Translations under genes and position numbers: made by a program | Assembly: GCA_016872725.1 (NCBI GenBank) | Contig: VGZC01000031.1 | Location: forward strand, 1 to 64,000 | Length of the DNA stretch: 64,000 nt | Origin: Planctomycetota bacterium | GTDB taxonomy: Bacteria; Planctomycetota; Planctomycetia; Pirellulales; Pirellulaceae | Direction of reading: 5' to 3' | The notes under the pieces: model-generated | What the model saw: only the letters and a program-made list of their open reading frames with translations | The model's database searches: none | What the model was told of the DNA's origin: nothing | In this document: piece after piece, positions 42,356-53,797 of the stretch | How positions within the stretch are numbered: the stretch's first letter is position 1 | Layout: each line of letters begins with the position of its first letter

Positions 42356-43162
42356 ATGCCGATAGAAGTCGCCATCCACGGAGCCGCGGGGAGGATGGGA
42401 AAACGTCTCGTGGCGCTCGCATCGGCGGCCGACGATCTGCGCGTCGTGGCCGCGCTCGAATCGGCCGGCCATCCGGCCCTCGGACGCGACGCGGGCCGGG
42501 AGGCCGGGATCGACGAAATCGGCGTGCTCCTCGCCGATCGCCTCGACGCGGACCGGAAACCGGTCGTGATCGATTTCTCGTCGCCGCGCGGCGCGCAAGG
42601 AGCCGTCGACCTATGCCGCGACCGGAAGCTGCCGCTTGTCATGGCGACGACGGGGCTTGCCGAGCCGCTACAGGCCGAGCTGCGCGCCGCGGCCCAATCG
42701 ATTCCCGTCGTCTGGGCGCCCAACATGAGCCTCGCCGTCAACCTCACGATGCGGCTTGCCGAACAGGCGGCGCGCGCCCTGCGCGCCGCGGCGTCCGGCG
42801 TCGACGTCGAAATCCTCGAACGCCACCACCGCTTCAAGGAGGACGCGCCGAGCGGCACGGCGCTCCGTTTCGGCGAGCTGATCGCGGCCGCGATGGGACA
42901 GGATCGCCACACGCACGGCCGCCATGGGCTCGTCGGCGCGCGGTCCCGGAACGAGATCGGATACCACGCGATCCGCGTCGGCGACAACCCCGGCGAGCAC
43001 ACGATCGTGTTCGGAATGCTCGGCGAGACGATCGAACTGACGGTGCGCGCTTCGAGCCGCGACGGCTACGCGGCCGGCGCGCTGCAGGCGGCGCGTTTCA
43101 TCGCCGATCGGCCCGCCGGCCTGTACGGGATGGTCGATGTCCTCGGACTCGAAGCCTCCTGA
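42356..43162 (+). CDS. dapB: 4-hydroxy-tetrahydrodipicolinate reductase
   Basis: DapB reduces the product of DapA in lysine and meso-diaminopimelate synthesis, with NAD(P)H. The 268-residue product shows the N-terminal fingerprint VAIHGAAGRMGKRLV, VIDFSSPRGAQGAVDL, 'LVMATTGL', and the family signature 'ILERHHRFKEDAPSGTALRF' in the active-site region. GGGAG lies 7 bases before the ATG. Length is typical. It follows thrC after the repeat and is convergent with the ROK gene. Confidence 0.96.
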   Translation: MPIEVAIHGAAGRMGKRLVALASAADDLRVVAALESAGHPALGRDAGREAGIDEIGVLLADRLDADRKPVVIDFSSPRGAQGAVDLCRDRKLPLVMATTGLAEPLQAELRAAAQSIPVVWAPNMSLAVNLTMRLAEQAARALRAAASGVDVEILERHHRFKEDAPSGTALRFGELIAAAMGQDRHTHGRHGLVGARSRNEIGYHAIRVGDNPGEHTIVFGMLGETIELTVRASSRDGYAAGALQAARFIADRPAGLYGMVDVLGLEAS

Positions 43163-43263
43163 ATCGCCGCGTCGGGCGTCTTCCGGTCGCCCGTTCGCGG
43201 TCCGGAATCCCGATAGACGCCTCCAACCGGCGGGGACGCCGCGCATGACGCGTACTCGGCACC

Positions 43264-44226
43264 TCAATCGCCGTGCGCGCCCGTCGCCAGAAGGAGCCCG
43301 CCGACGACCACCACTTCCTCGCCGAGTTCGGCGGCGACGATCCGGAACCGGTCTCGCAGCGGAGGAAACACGTATCGGGCCACCGCCTCGAGCAGCGGTT
43401 CGAAAAAGGCCCGCTCGCCGATCAGCGACACACCGCCTCCCACCACGACGACGTCCGGCGCGATCAAAGTGACGGCCTGAGCGATGGCCCAGCCCAGCAC
43501 GTTGAGGCTTCGCGTCATGGCCTGTTGCGCCATCGCGTTTCCCCGGCTTGCGAGATCTCCGATATCCTTCGCCGTCAGCCGGCTCAGATCCCCGCCCGCG
43601 CGCTGGCGCCATTCGATCGCATCGGCGCACGCGGCGTCTTTCTCCAAGGCCTCCTCGCAAATCCGGCGCGCGCCGCGAGCAAGGCCCCATCCGCTGGCCA
43701 TCGATTCCACGGTCGACGTTTCGGAAACCGCGTCGAGGCCTGGCCGGAGGTGGCCGATCTCGGCGACGGCAGGGCGATCGAATCCGTGCAACCGGCCCCC
43801 GATCACCAGCCCGCCGCCGATCCCCGTTCCGACCGTCACGTAGAAGACGGCGCGCGATGATCGGCCCGCGCCGAACCGCGATTCGGCAAGGGCCGCGGCG
43901 TCGCAGTCGTTACCCACAACGGCCGAGATCCCCAAACGATCGCGGAACCACCGAGCCAGCGGGAATCGATCCCACCCCGCGATCTGATGGCTCGTCGTCA
44001 CCACGCCCGCTTCCACCGGCCCGCCGAACGCGATGCCCGCCCGCTCGATCCCGTACGCGCGCACAAGTTCCCCGGCCTCGGACTCGATCGTCGCCAGAAT
44101 TCCGTTCGCTCCGAGCACCGGATCGACGTCGCGCCGGAGCAGCGCGTCGAGCTTCGCGGAAGAGCCGTCGCCGACGCCGAGCTGGAGCTTCGTGCCTCCG
44201 ATCTCGATCGCCAGTCGGTTCGCCAT
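43264..44226 (-). CDS. ROK-family sugar kinase without the zinc-binding cysteine motif
   Basis: This 320-residue kinase belongs to the ROK family (glucokinases, N-acetylmannosamine kinases). Seen: LAIEIGGTKLQLGVG (phosphate 1), 'VGNDCDAAALAESRFGAG' (catalytic Asp after N-D), 'FYVTVGTGIGGGLVIGG' and a 'VAEIGHLRPGLDAVSETSTV' segment. The usual zinc motif CxCGxxGCxE that follows EIGH is absent: there are no cysteines here (AVSETSTVESMASG). Start at ATG 44226 matches the first conserved strand; the frame continues upstream. The SIS-domain gene lies 100 bases upstream, which suggests linked phosphosugar metabolism, but the substrate is unknown. Confidence 0.85.
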   Translation of the reverse strand: MANRLAIEIGGTKLQLGVGDGSSAKLDALLRRDVDPVLGANGILATIESEAGELVRAYGIERAGIAFGGPVEAGVVTTSHQIAGWDRFPLARWFRDRLGISAVVGNDCDAAALAESRFGAGRSSRAVFYVTVGTGIGGGLVIGGRLHGFDRPAVAEIGHLRPGLDAVSETSTVESMASGWGLARGARRICEEALEKDAACADAIEWRQRAGGDLSRLTAKDIGDLASRGNAMAQQAMTRSLNVLGWAIAQAVTLIAPDVVVVGGGVSLIGERAFFEPLLEAVARYVFPPLRDRFRIVAAELGEEVVVVGGLLLATGAHGD

Positions 44227-44326
44227 GCCGCCGTCTCCGTCTTGGCCACTGCGCATTCCGGTTGTCCGCTCGAACACGATCGGTCGACCGCCCGGCCGGG
44301 CGCGTTCGCCGCGCGACGACGATCGG

Positions 44327-44962
44327 CTAGGCCCGCGCTCCGGTCGCCGCCGGCGCGTAACGCCCTTCCTCGTTGATGCGCGCGAAGACGTCGTTCAAGA
44401 CCCAGTGGAACAGGCACAGGTGGATACTCTCGACCATTCCCATGTCGGGAAGATCGACGTGCAGGCCGTCCCGCTGGATCTCGCGGAGCTGTCCACCCGA
44501 ATAGCCGCTCAAACCGAACGTGTTGAGCCCGCGGTGGTTCGCCCATTCGACGGCGCGAAGGATGTTCGGACTGTTGCCCGATCCGCTGATCGCGATCAGC
44601 AGGTCGCCCGGTCCGCCGTAATTCATGAGCTGCTGGACGAAGATCTGGTCGTAGCCGAGATCGTTTCCGACGGCCATGATCCAACCCGCGTTATCGGTGA
44701 GGCTCAGGACCTTGAGCCGTTTGCGGGACGCGTCGCGCAGGGCCGATTCGGGAAGCGTGCTCTTGCCGAGATCCTCGGCCATGTGCGACGCCGTCGTTCC
44801 CGAACCGCCGTTTCCGATGATGAAGACATGCCGGCCCGAATCCCATGCCTCGTACACCCGATCGGCCCATCGTTTCATCGCCTGTTGATCGATGCGGCTG
44901 ATTTCCCGCCGCAGGCGTTCGAGGTAATCACCGTGGTCGAGCGTTACGCCGAGCATTCGCAT
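44327..44962 (-). CDS. SIS-domain phosphosugar isomerase, GmhA-like
   Basis: This 211-residue SIS-domain protein resembles sedoheptulose 7-phosphate isomerase (GmhA), which starts ADP-heptose synthesis. Sequence landmarks: VFIIGNGGSGTTASHMAEDL, 'DLLIAISGSGNSPNILRAVE' and GLNTFGLSGYSGGQL, with a C-terminal ESIHLCLFHWVLND helix. The usual 'GGSAADAQH' is here GSGTTASH, so it is a divergent relative; a different phosphosugar substrate is possible. Two start codons, ATG 44962 and ATG 44956, follow an AAAGG. It lies upstream of the ROK kinase and downstream of the MFS gene on the same strand. Confidence 0.8.
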   Translation of the reverse strand: MRMLGVTLDHGDYLERLRREISRIDQQAMKRWADRVYEAWDSGRHVFIIGNGGSGTTASHMAEDLGKSTLPESALRDASRKRLKVLSLTDNAGWIMAVGNDLGYDQIFVQQLMNYGGPGDLLIAISGSGNSPNILRAVEWANHRGLNTFGLSGYSGGQLREIQRDGLHVDLPDMGMVESIHLCLFHWVLNDVFARINEEGRYAPAATGARA

Positions 44963-45059
44963 GCGCCTTTCGATTCGAGTCCGCGCCGTCCGCCTCTTTT
45001 TTCGCGAACGACCGCGTCCGTTGGCCGTCCCGTCCGGCCTCCAGTATACCGTACGATCG

Positions 45060-47820
<2,761 letters not shown>

Positions 47821-47897
47821 TCACGGGCTATCGTAACGGTCCGCGAGGGAGTGTCAATTCGTGCGGCCGCCGATCATCCCGCGCCCCGCTCGGATGC

Positions 47898-50636
47898 CTA
47901 CGAGCCCGGACCGTTCGGATGCCCGCTCCGCACGACCGCGCGCCAGGCGTCCAATTCGGCCGCCGACAACATGTTCTCGCGCACCAGGTAATGTCGAGCG
48001 GCCTTGCCGATCTGGGGAAGATCGACGTGAACCGTCAATCGGCCGTTTTCCGCGTATTGGAACCGCACGTCGATCGGCGTATGGCGCGGGAGGCCGACCG
48101 GCAGGTCCCTCGCCACGCACTTGCCGACCTGCGAGCACTCCGCCGGATCCACGCTCTCCCCCTCGACGATGTTGATCAGGATCGACCGTTGGTTGTCCTT
48201 CTGCGTCAGGAAGACTCGCCGAGCCGTCGCGGGAAGGGGCGAATTGCGCGGGATCAGGATGGCGTTCTGACGCGATCGACTCGCCGCGTCCAGCGCGACG
48301 ACGCCTAGGCTGTGCGAGTTCACGTTCGTCACGCGGAACGGCGGGGTGATGCCCGCGCTCTTGAGCAAGATGCCGTGCGCATGGAGCGCCGCGCCGTGCG
48401 CCACGGCCTCGTCGGGCGAGACCGACGTGTCTGGTTCGCGTCCGGACAGGTTCTGAAGCAGTTCGCGGACGCACGGCATGCGCGACGCTCCGCCCACCAT
48501 GATCACGTGCTCCACGTCGTTCCACGTAAGGCCCGCCGCCTGCAGGACGTGACGCGTTGTGAACGCGGTTCGGTCAAGCAGGTCGGAGGTGAGTTCCTCG
48601 AATTCGCCCCGCGTGACGGCGACCTCGGACCGCTTGCCGACATGGTGGCAGACGACCACCGCCCGCCTGCGGATCGACAACGTGCGTTTCGCCTCGTCGC
48701 ACGCCCTCCAAAGATGGGTCTTGGAGACCGGATCGAGGCGTGGATCCTCGCCGTGCTCCATCACGAACCGCGAGGCCACATGGTCCATCAGGCGCTGGTC
48801 CCAATCGAGCCCGCCGAGCTGCGAGTCGCCGTCGGTGGCCAACGTGCGGAACTCGCCGCGCCGAATCCGCATCACCGCGACATCGAACGTGCCTCCACCC
48901 AGATCGTAGATCACGATGTTCCGCGGATCCCCGGTCGGACCGGCCGGGTCGAGATACCCGCGCTGGTAGCCGAACGCGAGCGCAGCGGCCGTCGGTTCAT
49001 TGATGATGTCGATCACGTCCAGGCCGGCGATCCGCGCGGCATCCAACGTCGCCTTGCGCCGCACCTCGTCGAAATACGCCGGAACCGTAACCACCGCCTG
49101 GTCGAACGGTCCGATCTGCCGCCTCGCGTCGCGAACGAGCTTATCGAGGATCCATGCCTCGATGACCTCGGGCGGAAACTGCTTGCCGCGTATCCGATGC
49201 CGGTAGAAACGCGAGCCGAGGTCCCGCTTGGGGGAAACGGCGATGCGCTCGCGATCCGTCGACATCGCCTTGACCGCCTCGCGCCCCACGACGACCTCGT
49301 CATCGTCGAACAACACGACGCTCGGAGTCAGACTCTCCCCCTCGTCGTTCACCAGGGTCTGGGGACGCCCCGATTCGTCCAGCCACGCGACCGCCGAAAA
49401 CGTCGTCCCCAAGTCGATTCCGATCGCAATGTGACGCGGAACGGCCCGTCGCCGTTGGGACGCCCGAGCCGGCAACGCGCCGGTCGGCTCCTTCGCCAAC
49501 ACGACCGTTCGGTCTTGGGACGAGGATTGCACGACATCCGAAGTCCGAATCCCCGGCGGCGCGAGCAGGATCGCACCCTGATGGAAATCGGCGTCGTCCA
49601 AACAGGCGCTCAGGACGTCGATCACCTCCTCCATCGATGCGTAACGATCGTCCGCATCCTTCGCGACCATACGCTGGAAGGCGAGATCCAGCGGGCGGGG
49701 AACGTCGGTCCGCCGGCCTTGAAGCGATGGAATCGGATCCGTCCGATGCGCGACGAGCGTTTGGATCGGCGACTTGCGGCGATACGGCGGAACGCCGATC
49801 AAGAGCCGGTACAATGTGCAACCCAGGCTGTAGATGTCCGCCCGATGGTCCACCACCGAACAATCATCCGCTTGCTCGGGTGACATGTACTCCACCGTAC
49901 CAATGATGTTGCGATGGTCGGTCAAGCTGTCACCCTGCTCGGGCAACTCGTCGTTGTCGAGAATCCGGGCAAGCCCCATGTCGAGGATCTTGATCGTGTT
50001 GGACCGGTCGAGCAGCAGGTTCGCGGGCTTGATATCCCGGTGCACCACGCCGTTCATGTGCGCGAAATGAAGGCCCTTCGCCGCCTGCACGACGCACGCG
50101 ATCGCCGATTCGAGCGGAAACGGGCCTTGCTCATCGACGAGCGTGCCCAGGTCCTTGCCGTCGACGAATTCCATCACAAGGTAGTAGGCGCCGTCGAGCT
50201 CGTCGGCGTCGTACGCGGTGACGATGTTGGGATGGACCAGCCGCGCCGCGGCTTGCACTTCACGCTGGAAGCGTTTGATGAGTTTCGTGTTGCGAGTCGC
50301 GAAATCCGGGAGGATCTTGACGGCCACTGTGCGCTTCATGCGGCGGTGCTCGGCCCGAAACACCTCCCCCATCCCTCCTTCCGCGATTTTCTCAAGGATC
50401 ACGATGTTGCCAAGCACGAGCCGCTGCCACTGGCCGCCCGCGATACGCACTGCTTGATAGGCCGTCAGATGCCCGCGCCGCACCAGTTCGCTCGCCAACA
50501 GGCCTTCAATGTCGCGCTCCGCCAATGGCTGCTCCCCACCCAGCGACTCGCGGAACGAAGTCAGCTCGTCGGCCGTCATCAGGCCGCTCAAGAGGAGGGA
50601 CTGCGAGAACGTGAGCGGGTCGGCGTGCATGGCCAT
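47898..50636 (-). CDS. Ser/Thr protein kinase fused to an Hsp70 (DnaK-type) chaperone
   Basis: This 912-residue protein joins two normally separate enzymes. Residues 1-72 form a helical leader. Residues ~75-350 are a Hanks-type kinase: Gly-loop EGGMGEVF (86-93), Lys107, Glu126, the catalytic loop VVHRDIKPAN (Asp201), DMG at 219-221 in place of DFG, and SPEQ at 252. After a ~50-residue linker, residues ~402-900 are Hsp70: GIDLGTTFSAVAW (406-418), VVTVPAYF (516), INEPTAAALAFGY (545), YDLGGGTFDVAV (577) and MVGGASRMPCVREL (713), then the substrate-binding beta domain and a short tail without a full helical lid. All catalytic residues are present. Upstream lies the AT-rich repeat region. Confidence 0.92.
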   Translation of the reverse strand: MAMHADPLTFSQSLLLSGLMTADELTSFRESLGGEQPLAERDIEGLLASELVRRGHLTAYQAVRIAGGQWQRLVLGNIVILEKIAEGGMGEVFRAEHRRMKRTVAVKILPDFATRNTKLIKRFQREVQAAARLVHPNIVTAYDADELDGAYYLVMEFVDGKDLGTLVDEQGPFPLESAIACVVQAAKGLHFAHMNGVVHRDIKPANLLLDRSNTIKILDMGLARILDNDELPEQGDSLTDHRNIIGTVEYMSPEQADDCSVVDHRADIYSLGCTLYRLLIGVPPYRRKSPIQTLVAHRTDPIPSLQGRRTDVPRPLDLAFQRMVAKDADDRYASMEEVIDVLSACLDDADFHQGAILLAPPGIRTSDVVQSSSQDRTVVLAKEPTGALPARASQRRRAVPRHIAIGIDLGTTFSAVAWLDESGRPQTLVNDEGESLTPSVVLFDDDEVVVGREAVKAMSTDRERIAVSPKRDLGSRFYRHRIRGKQFPPEVIEAWILDKLVRDARRQIGPFDQAVVTVPAYFDEVRRKATLDAARIAGLDVIDIINEPTAAALAFGYQRGYLDPAGPTGDPRNIVIYDLGGGTFDVAVMRIRRGEFRTLATDGDSQLGGLDWDQRLMDHVASRFVMEHGEDPRLDPVSKTHLWRACDEAKRTLSIRRRAVVVCHHVGKRSEVAVTRGEFEELTSDLLDRTAFTTRHVLQAAGLTWNDVEHVIMVGGASRMPCVRELLQNLSGREPDTSVSPDEAVAHGAALHAHGILLKSAGITPPFRVTNVNSHSLGVVALDAASRSRQNAILIPRNSPLPATARRVFLTQKDNQRSILINIVEGESVDPAECSQVGKCVARDLPVGLPRHTPIDVRFQYAENGRLTVHVDLPQIGKAARHYLVRENMLSAAELDAWRAVVRSGHPNGPGS

Positions 50637-51094
50637 CCGTCATTCGAACCGTTCGGTGTTCCGCAACCGGAACGTACGCTCGAATATACCGCCGCCCCTC
50701 GATTTCCGCCAACGTGCCCGTCCACCCGACCACGCTGGTGCGAACGCCCCGCCTGCTCCGCGATCGGAGCCCGCCCCCGAAATGTCGCCCAGCGAGCTCC
50801 CGCCGCCGTCCCCGCTCGGCTTCGACCGGCCGACCGACATGACGTTCTCCAGTCCGCTCAGCGTCTCCATTTCTCGCAAGTTCGCCAAACAGCCCGTCCC
50901 GCGTCCGCGAGTGACCTGGCCAAAGTTTCCAAAAGTTTCCAGAAATTTCCACAATTTCCGACTTGCTAGTCTGTGTAGTGTCTCTATTCTTCACGATCGT
51001 GCCAATTCTCCCAATCCTCGTCCGCAAGTGACCTGGTCAAAATCTCCGGCTGCCTATTTGTTTCATTATCTCTATATCGCCATATTTCTCCGGT
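50637..51094. other. AT-rich intergenic region before the kinase-Hsp70 gene
   Basis: These 458 bases separate the YfhO-like gene from the kinase-Hsp70 gene, both on the minus strand. The part from about 50931 to 51105 is far poorer in G and C than the rest of the window (24 of 60 bases in 50941-51000) and carries repeat copies. No coding frame is plausible; a promoter for the kinase gene is likely here but no convincing -35/-10 pair can be assigned. Confidence 0.5.
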
Positions 51095-51195
51095 TTATCT
51101 ATTTTCGTCCGCGAGTGGCCTGGCCAACGCCTCGGGCCTTTTTCGTCCGCGAGTGGCCTGGCCAACGCCTCGGGCGCTGGCCAACGCCTCGGGCC
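50903..51195. repeat. family of direct repeats, GTCCGCGAGTGRCCTGGYC
   Basis: Four copies start at 50903, 51020, 51107 and 51145. The last two share 31 bases, GTCCGCGAGTGGCCTGGCC plus AACGCCTCGGGC; the first two diverge after the core. A further half copy (GGCCAACGCCTCGGGC) ends at 51195. Spacings are 117, 87 and 38 bases. Copies 3 and 4 lie in the 3' end of the YfhO-like gene on the opposite strand and encode its last residues. Not a CRISPR array: spacing is irregular and repeats are unequal. Confidence 0.8.
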
Positions 51196-53797
51196 AAAAT
51201 CTCGGGCGGGGGCGGGTGTGGCGTCGGCGTTGGGCGCGGATGACCGCGATGGCGGCGCCCCAGGCGAACAAAGAGACTCCGAACGCCCAGCCGAGACCCT
51301 TCGGAGCATAATGGAACTCGACGCGGTGCCGGCCGGCGTCGAGCCGGACCGCCCGCATCACGCGGTTCGCGCGGAACACGGGGATTTCTCGGGTCGCGTG
51401 TCCATCCGTCGAGATGGTCGCCCGCCACCCGGGATCAAAGAGGCCTCGGACGACCAGCCAACCCGCCGACGCGAGGTCGACCGACACGGCGAGGCTCCCG
51501 TCCTCCGCTTCCTGCCATTCGCACGATTCGCGCCGGCCGACCGCCTCGGGACCGATCGGGCCGACGTCGCGATCCGCTTCGATCAGCGCCCACCGTTCCA
51601 GGTCCCTCCAGCGCCCGTCCACCACGAGGTGTCTTCGCACGTGGGAATCGAGCGACAGCGAAGGTCGGGCCGGCAACGGACGAATGACCGTACCCTCGTG
51701 AACCAACGAAACGCGTGGGAGGCTTTGATCGATCCGCCACAGGCTGACGCCATCCGGCCCATCGGGAACCTCGATCCGTGAGGCGCCCGGAACGTGCGTC
51801 ACCTCCAGCGGAAGGAGAAGGTACTCGACGCCCAACGCGCGGAGCGCGCCGGCCGACGGCTGATCGAGGGGCAACGGATCGACGGTCCGCGCCGCGCGGA
51901 GGAACGAGGCGAGGACCGCATCGATGGCGAAGCCGGACGATTCGACGATCGCGATCGGCGGGTCGGCGGCCGCGAGGTGGTGCTTGGGGTACAGCGAGGC
52001 TCGGTCCCACGCGACGATGGCGTCGAGTCGTCTTGGGTCGGAACGCCGGGACCATGCCTCGGGCCGCCAAGGCCTAACGTCGGCCCGGAATACCAGCACG
52101 GGCCCCGTCTCGTTCGGGCCGTGATGTTCGGCGAGGTCGCTTCGAATGGCCCGTTCGACGGCCGACTCCTCGATCATCACCGGGGAACGGACCGGCTCCA
52201 ATTGCCATCGGTGCGCGCCGGCGAGGTCGAGAATCGTCAAGACCAACATGGCCGCCGACCATCGCGCCGCGCCGAGCCGAACGCGCGCGCGATGACTCGA
52301 CAGACCTAGGATGCATGCGCCGACGATCAGGTGCTGGGTGAGCGAACCGGCGACGTCACGCCACGCGCCGGGGCCGTTCAAGGGTCCAAACGTCGGATCG
52401 GGCAGGGCGTCGAATTCAATTGACGACCATGCGGCATACCGCCCCGTGAGGATGACGATCGCCACGATCGCGGCGGACATCGAAAGAGCGAGCCCGAGTA
52501 CGAGCGGGGAGGTCGGGTTTGGAGACCGGCTCGGTTTCGGGCGGGACCCGCGCCAATCGTCCCATCCCGCGGCGACGAGCCACGTCAAAGCCCACTGGAC
52601 CATCACCATCCACTTGGCGGGATAACGGAACTTCGCGTAGAACGGGACAACGCATTCGAGCAACCAGTAGGCGCTTCCCGTTTCACTGGGAAAGGAGGTG
52701 CCGAGTGCGCGATTGACGGCGAGTCCGATCCCGAGGTCGCCCGCTGCGGCCGCGAGCCCGACCGCCGCGACGGCGACCGGCCATCGGCGTTTGGCGTCGC
52801 GCCGGCAGCCGCAGGCGGCGGCCGCGGCCAGCCCGATCGGCAACAAGCCGATGTACGCGGACGCGAACCAGACCGGGCCCTCGCCCACGAAGGCCTTCGT
52901 CCATCGGCGGTGTTCGGGATAGGTCCTGCCCGCGACATTGGGGTACACGAATTCCAACCAGCGCCACGGGGCGAAGTGGAATGCGTACGTGTTGTCGGCG
53001 CGCGAACCCGCTCCGCTCCAACGGGCGCCGAGCAGCATTTGCGGCGCGGCGAGCGCGGCGGCGAGCAGCACGACGATGGCCCAGCGCGAAACCTTCGCAA
53101 GGCGTCCGCGCCATCCGCGGGTCCGATCGGTCGCGGCATGCGATCCCGCAGGTTCGAGCGCGATGAGCAGCGCGAGCGCCATCGCCGCGTGCGCCGCCAA
53201 TTGCGGGTCGCCGCCCAGCACCATCATGGCCATGGCGATCGCCGCCGCGAACGAACGACCGAGGCTCGGCGAGCGAACGGCCTCGGCCCCATCGTGCAGG
53301 GCGAGAGGCAACCATGCGGCGCCGACGAGATAGACCACGTTGGCGTGCTGCGCGATCAGGCAACCGCCGAATGCGTAGGCGATCGCGGCGCATGCGGAGG
53401 CGGGCTTTCCTCGCCGCGACCTCCGCAGCGCGGAGTAGCAGGTGAAAGCGGCCAACAGCGCGTGGCCCGCGATATACGCGTTCCACAGCCGCGGAAACGA
53501 AAGCGGCAGCGCCAGCACCATCGCCGGCGGATAAAAGACGCTCCACGTCGGATCGCCGGCGATCGGTCGCCCCAGATCCTCGCGGTCGGTCCACAAGGGA
53601 AACAGGTCGGCCCGGCGCAATTCCCGGACATGCGCGTGAAGGGGAAAGTAGTAGTGGCCGGCGTCGCGGAACGCGGGCGGCCGCCCGGTCGCCAACATCG
53701 GTCCGAAGAAGACGATCCATGCGCCGAGAATCCACAGCCCCCAGCCGCGACCCGTTCGGACAGGCACGGCGGCGCGGCCGGCGTCGGCTTCCCCCAT
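51095..53797 (-). CDS. YfhO-like multi-spanning membrane protein
   Basis: This 900-residue protein has about a dozen membrane segments in its first ~530 residues and one near the C-terminus (LGWAFGVSLFAWGAAIAVI). An early extracytoplasmic 'FRDAGHYYFPLHAHVRELRR' and LWTDREDLGRPIAGDP loop fits GT-C-type enzymes. The closing domain 'GLFDPGWRATISTDGH' with 'MRAVRLDAGRHRVEFHYAPK' is characteristic of YfhO-like proteins, which modify cell-wall polymers or use lipid-linked sugars. The last ~35 residues (WPEALASARGVGQATRGRKR...) are encoded by the direct repeats and are probably not functional. The ATG at 53797 overlaps the larE stop (TGATG), giving coupling. Confidence 0.8.
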   Translation of the reverse strand: MGEADAGRAAVPVRTGRGWGLWILGAWIVFFGPMLATGRPPAFRDAGHYYFPLHAHVRELRRADLFPLWTDREDLGRPIAGDPTWSVFYPPAMVLALPLSFPRLWNAYIAGHALLAAFTCYSALRRSRRGKPASACAAIAYAFGGCLIAQHANVVYLVGAAWLPLALHDGAEAVRSPSLGRSFAAAIAMAMMVLGGDPQLAAHAAMALALLIALEPAGSHAATDRTRGWRGRLAKVSRWAIVVLLAAALAAPQMLLGARWSGAGSRADNTYAFHFAPWRWLEFVYPNVAGRTYPEHRRWTKAFVGEGPVWFASAYIGLLPIGLAAAAACGCRRDAKRRWPVAVAAVGLAAAAGDLGIGLAVNRALGTSFPSETGSAYWLLECVVPFYAKFRYPAKWMVMVQWALTWLVAAGWDDWRGSRPKPSRSPNPTSPLVLGLALSMSAAIVAIVILTGRYAAWSSIEFDALPDPTFGPLNGPGAWRDVAGSLTQHLIVGACILGLSSHRARVRLGAARWSAAMLVLTILDLAGAHRWQLEPVRSPVMIEESAVERAIRSDLAEHHGPNETGPVLVFRADVRPWRPEAWSRRSDPRRLDAIVAWDRASLYPKHHLAAADPPIAIVESSGFAIDAVLASFLRAARTVDPLPLDQPSAGALRALGVEYLLLPLEVTHVPGASRIEVPDGPDGVSLWRIDQSLPRVSLVHEGTVIRPLPARPSLSLDSHVRRHLVVDGRWRDLERWALIEADRDVGPIGPEAVGRRESCEWQEAEDGSLAVSVDLASAGWLVVRGLFDPGWRATISTDGHATREIPVFRANRVMRAVRLDAGRHRVEFHYAPKGLGWAFGVSLFAWGAAIAVIRAQRRRHTRPRPRFWPEALASARGVGQATRGRKRPEALARPLADENR

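Noticed and set aside
50903-51195. Repeat family as a CRISPR array
   Set aside because: Copies differ in length and sequence, spacing is 117, 87 and 38 bases, and no cas gene is present.
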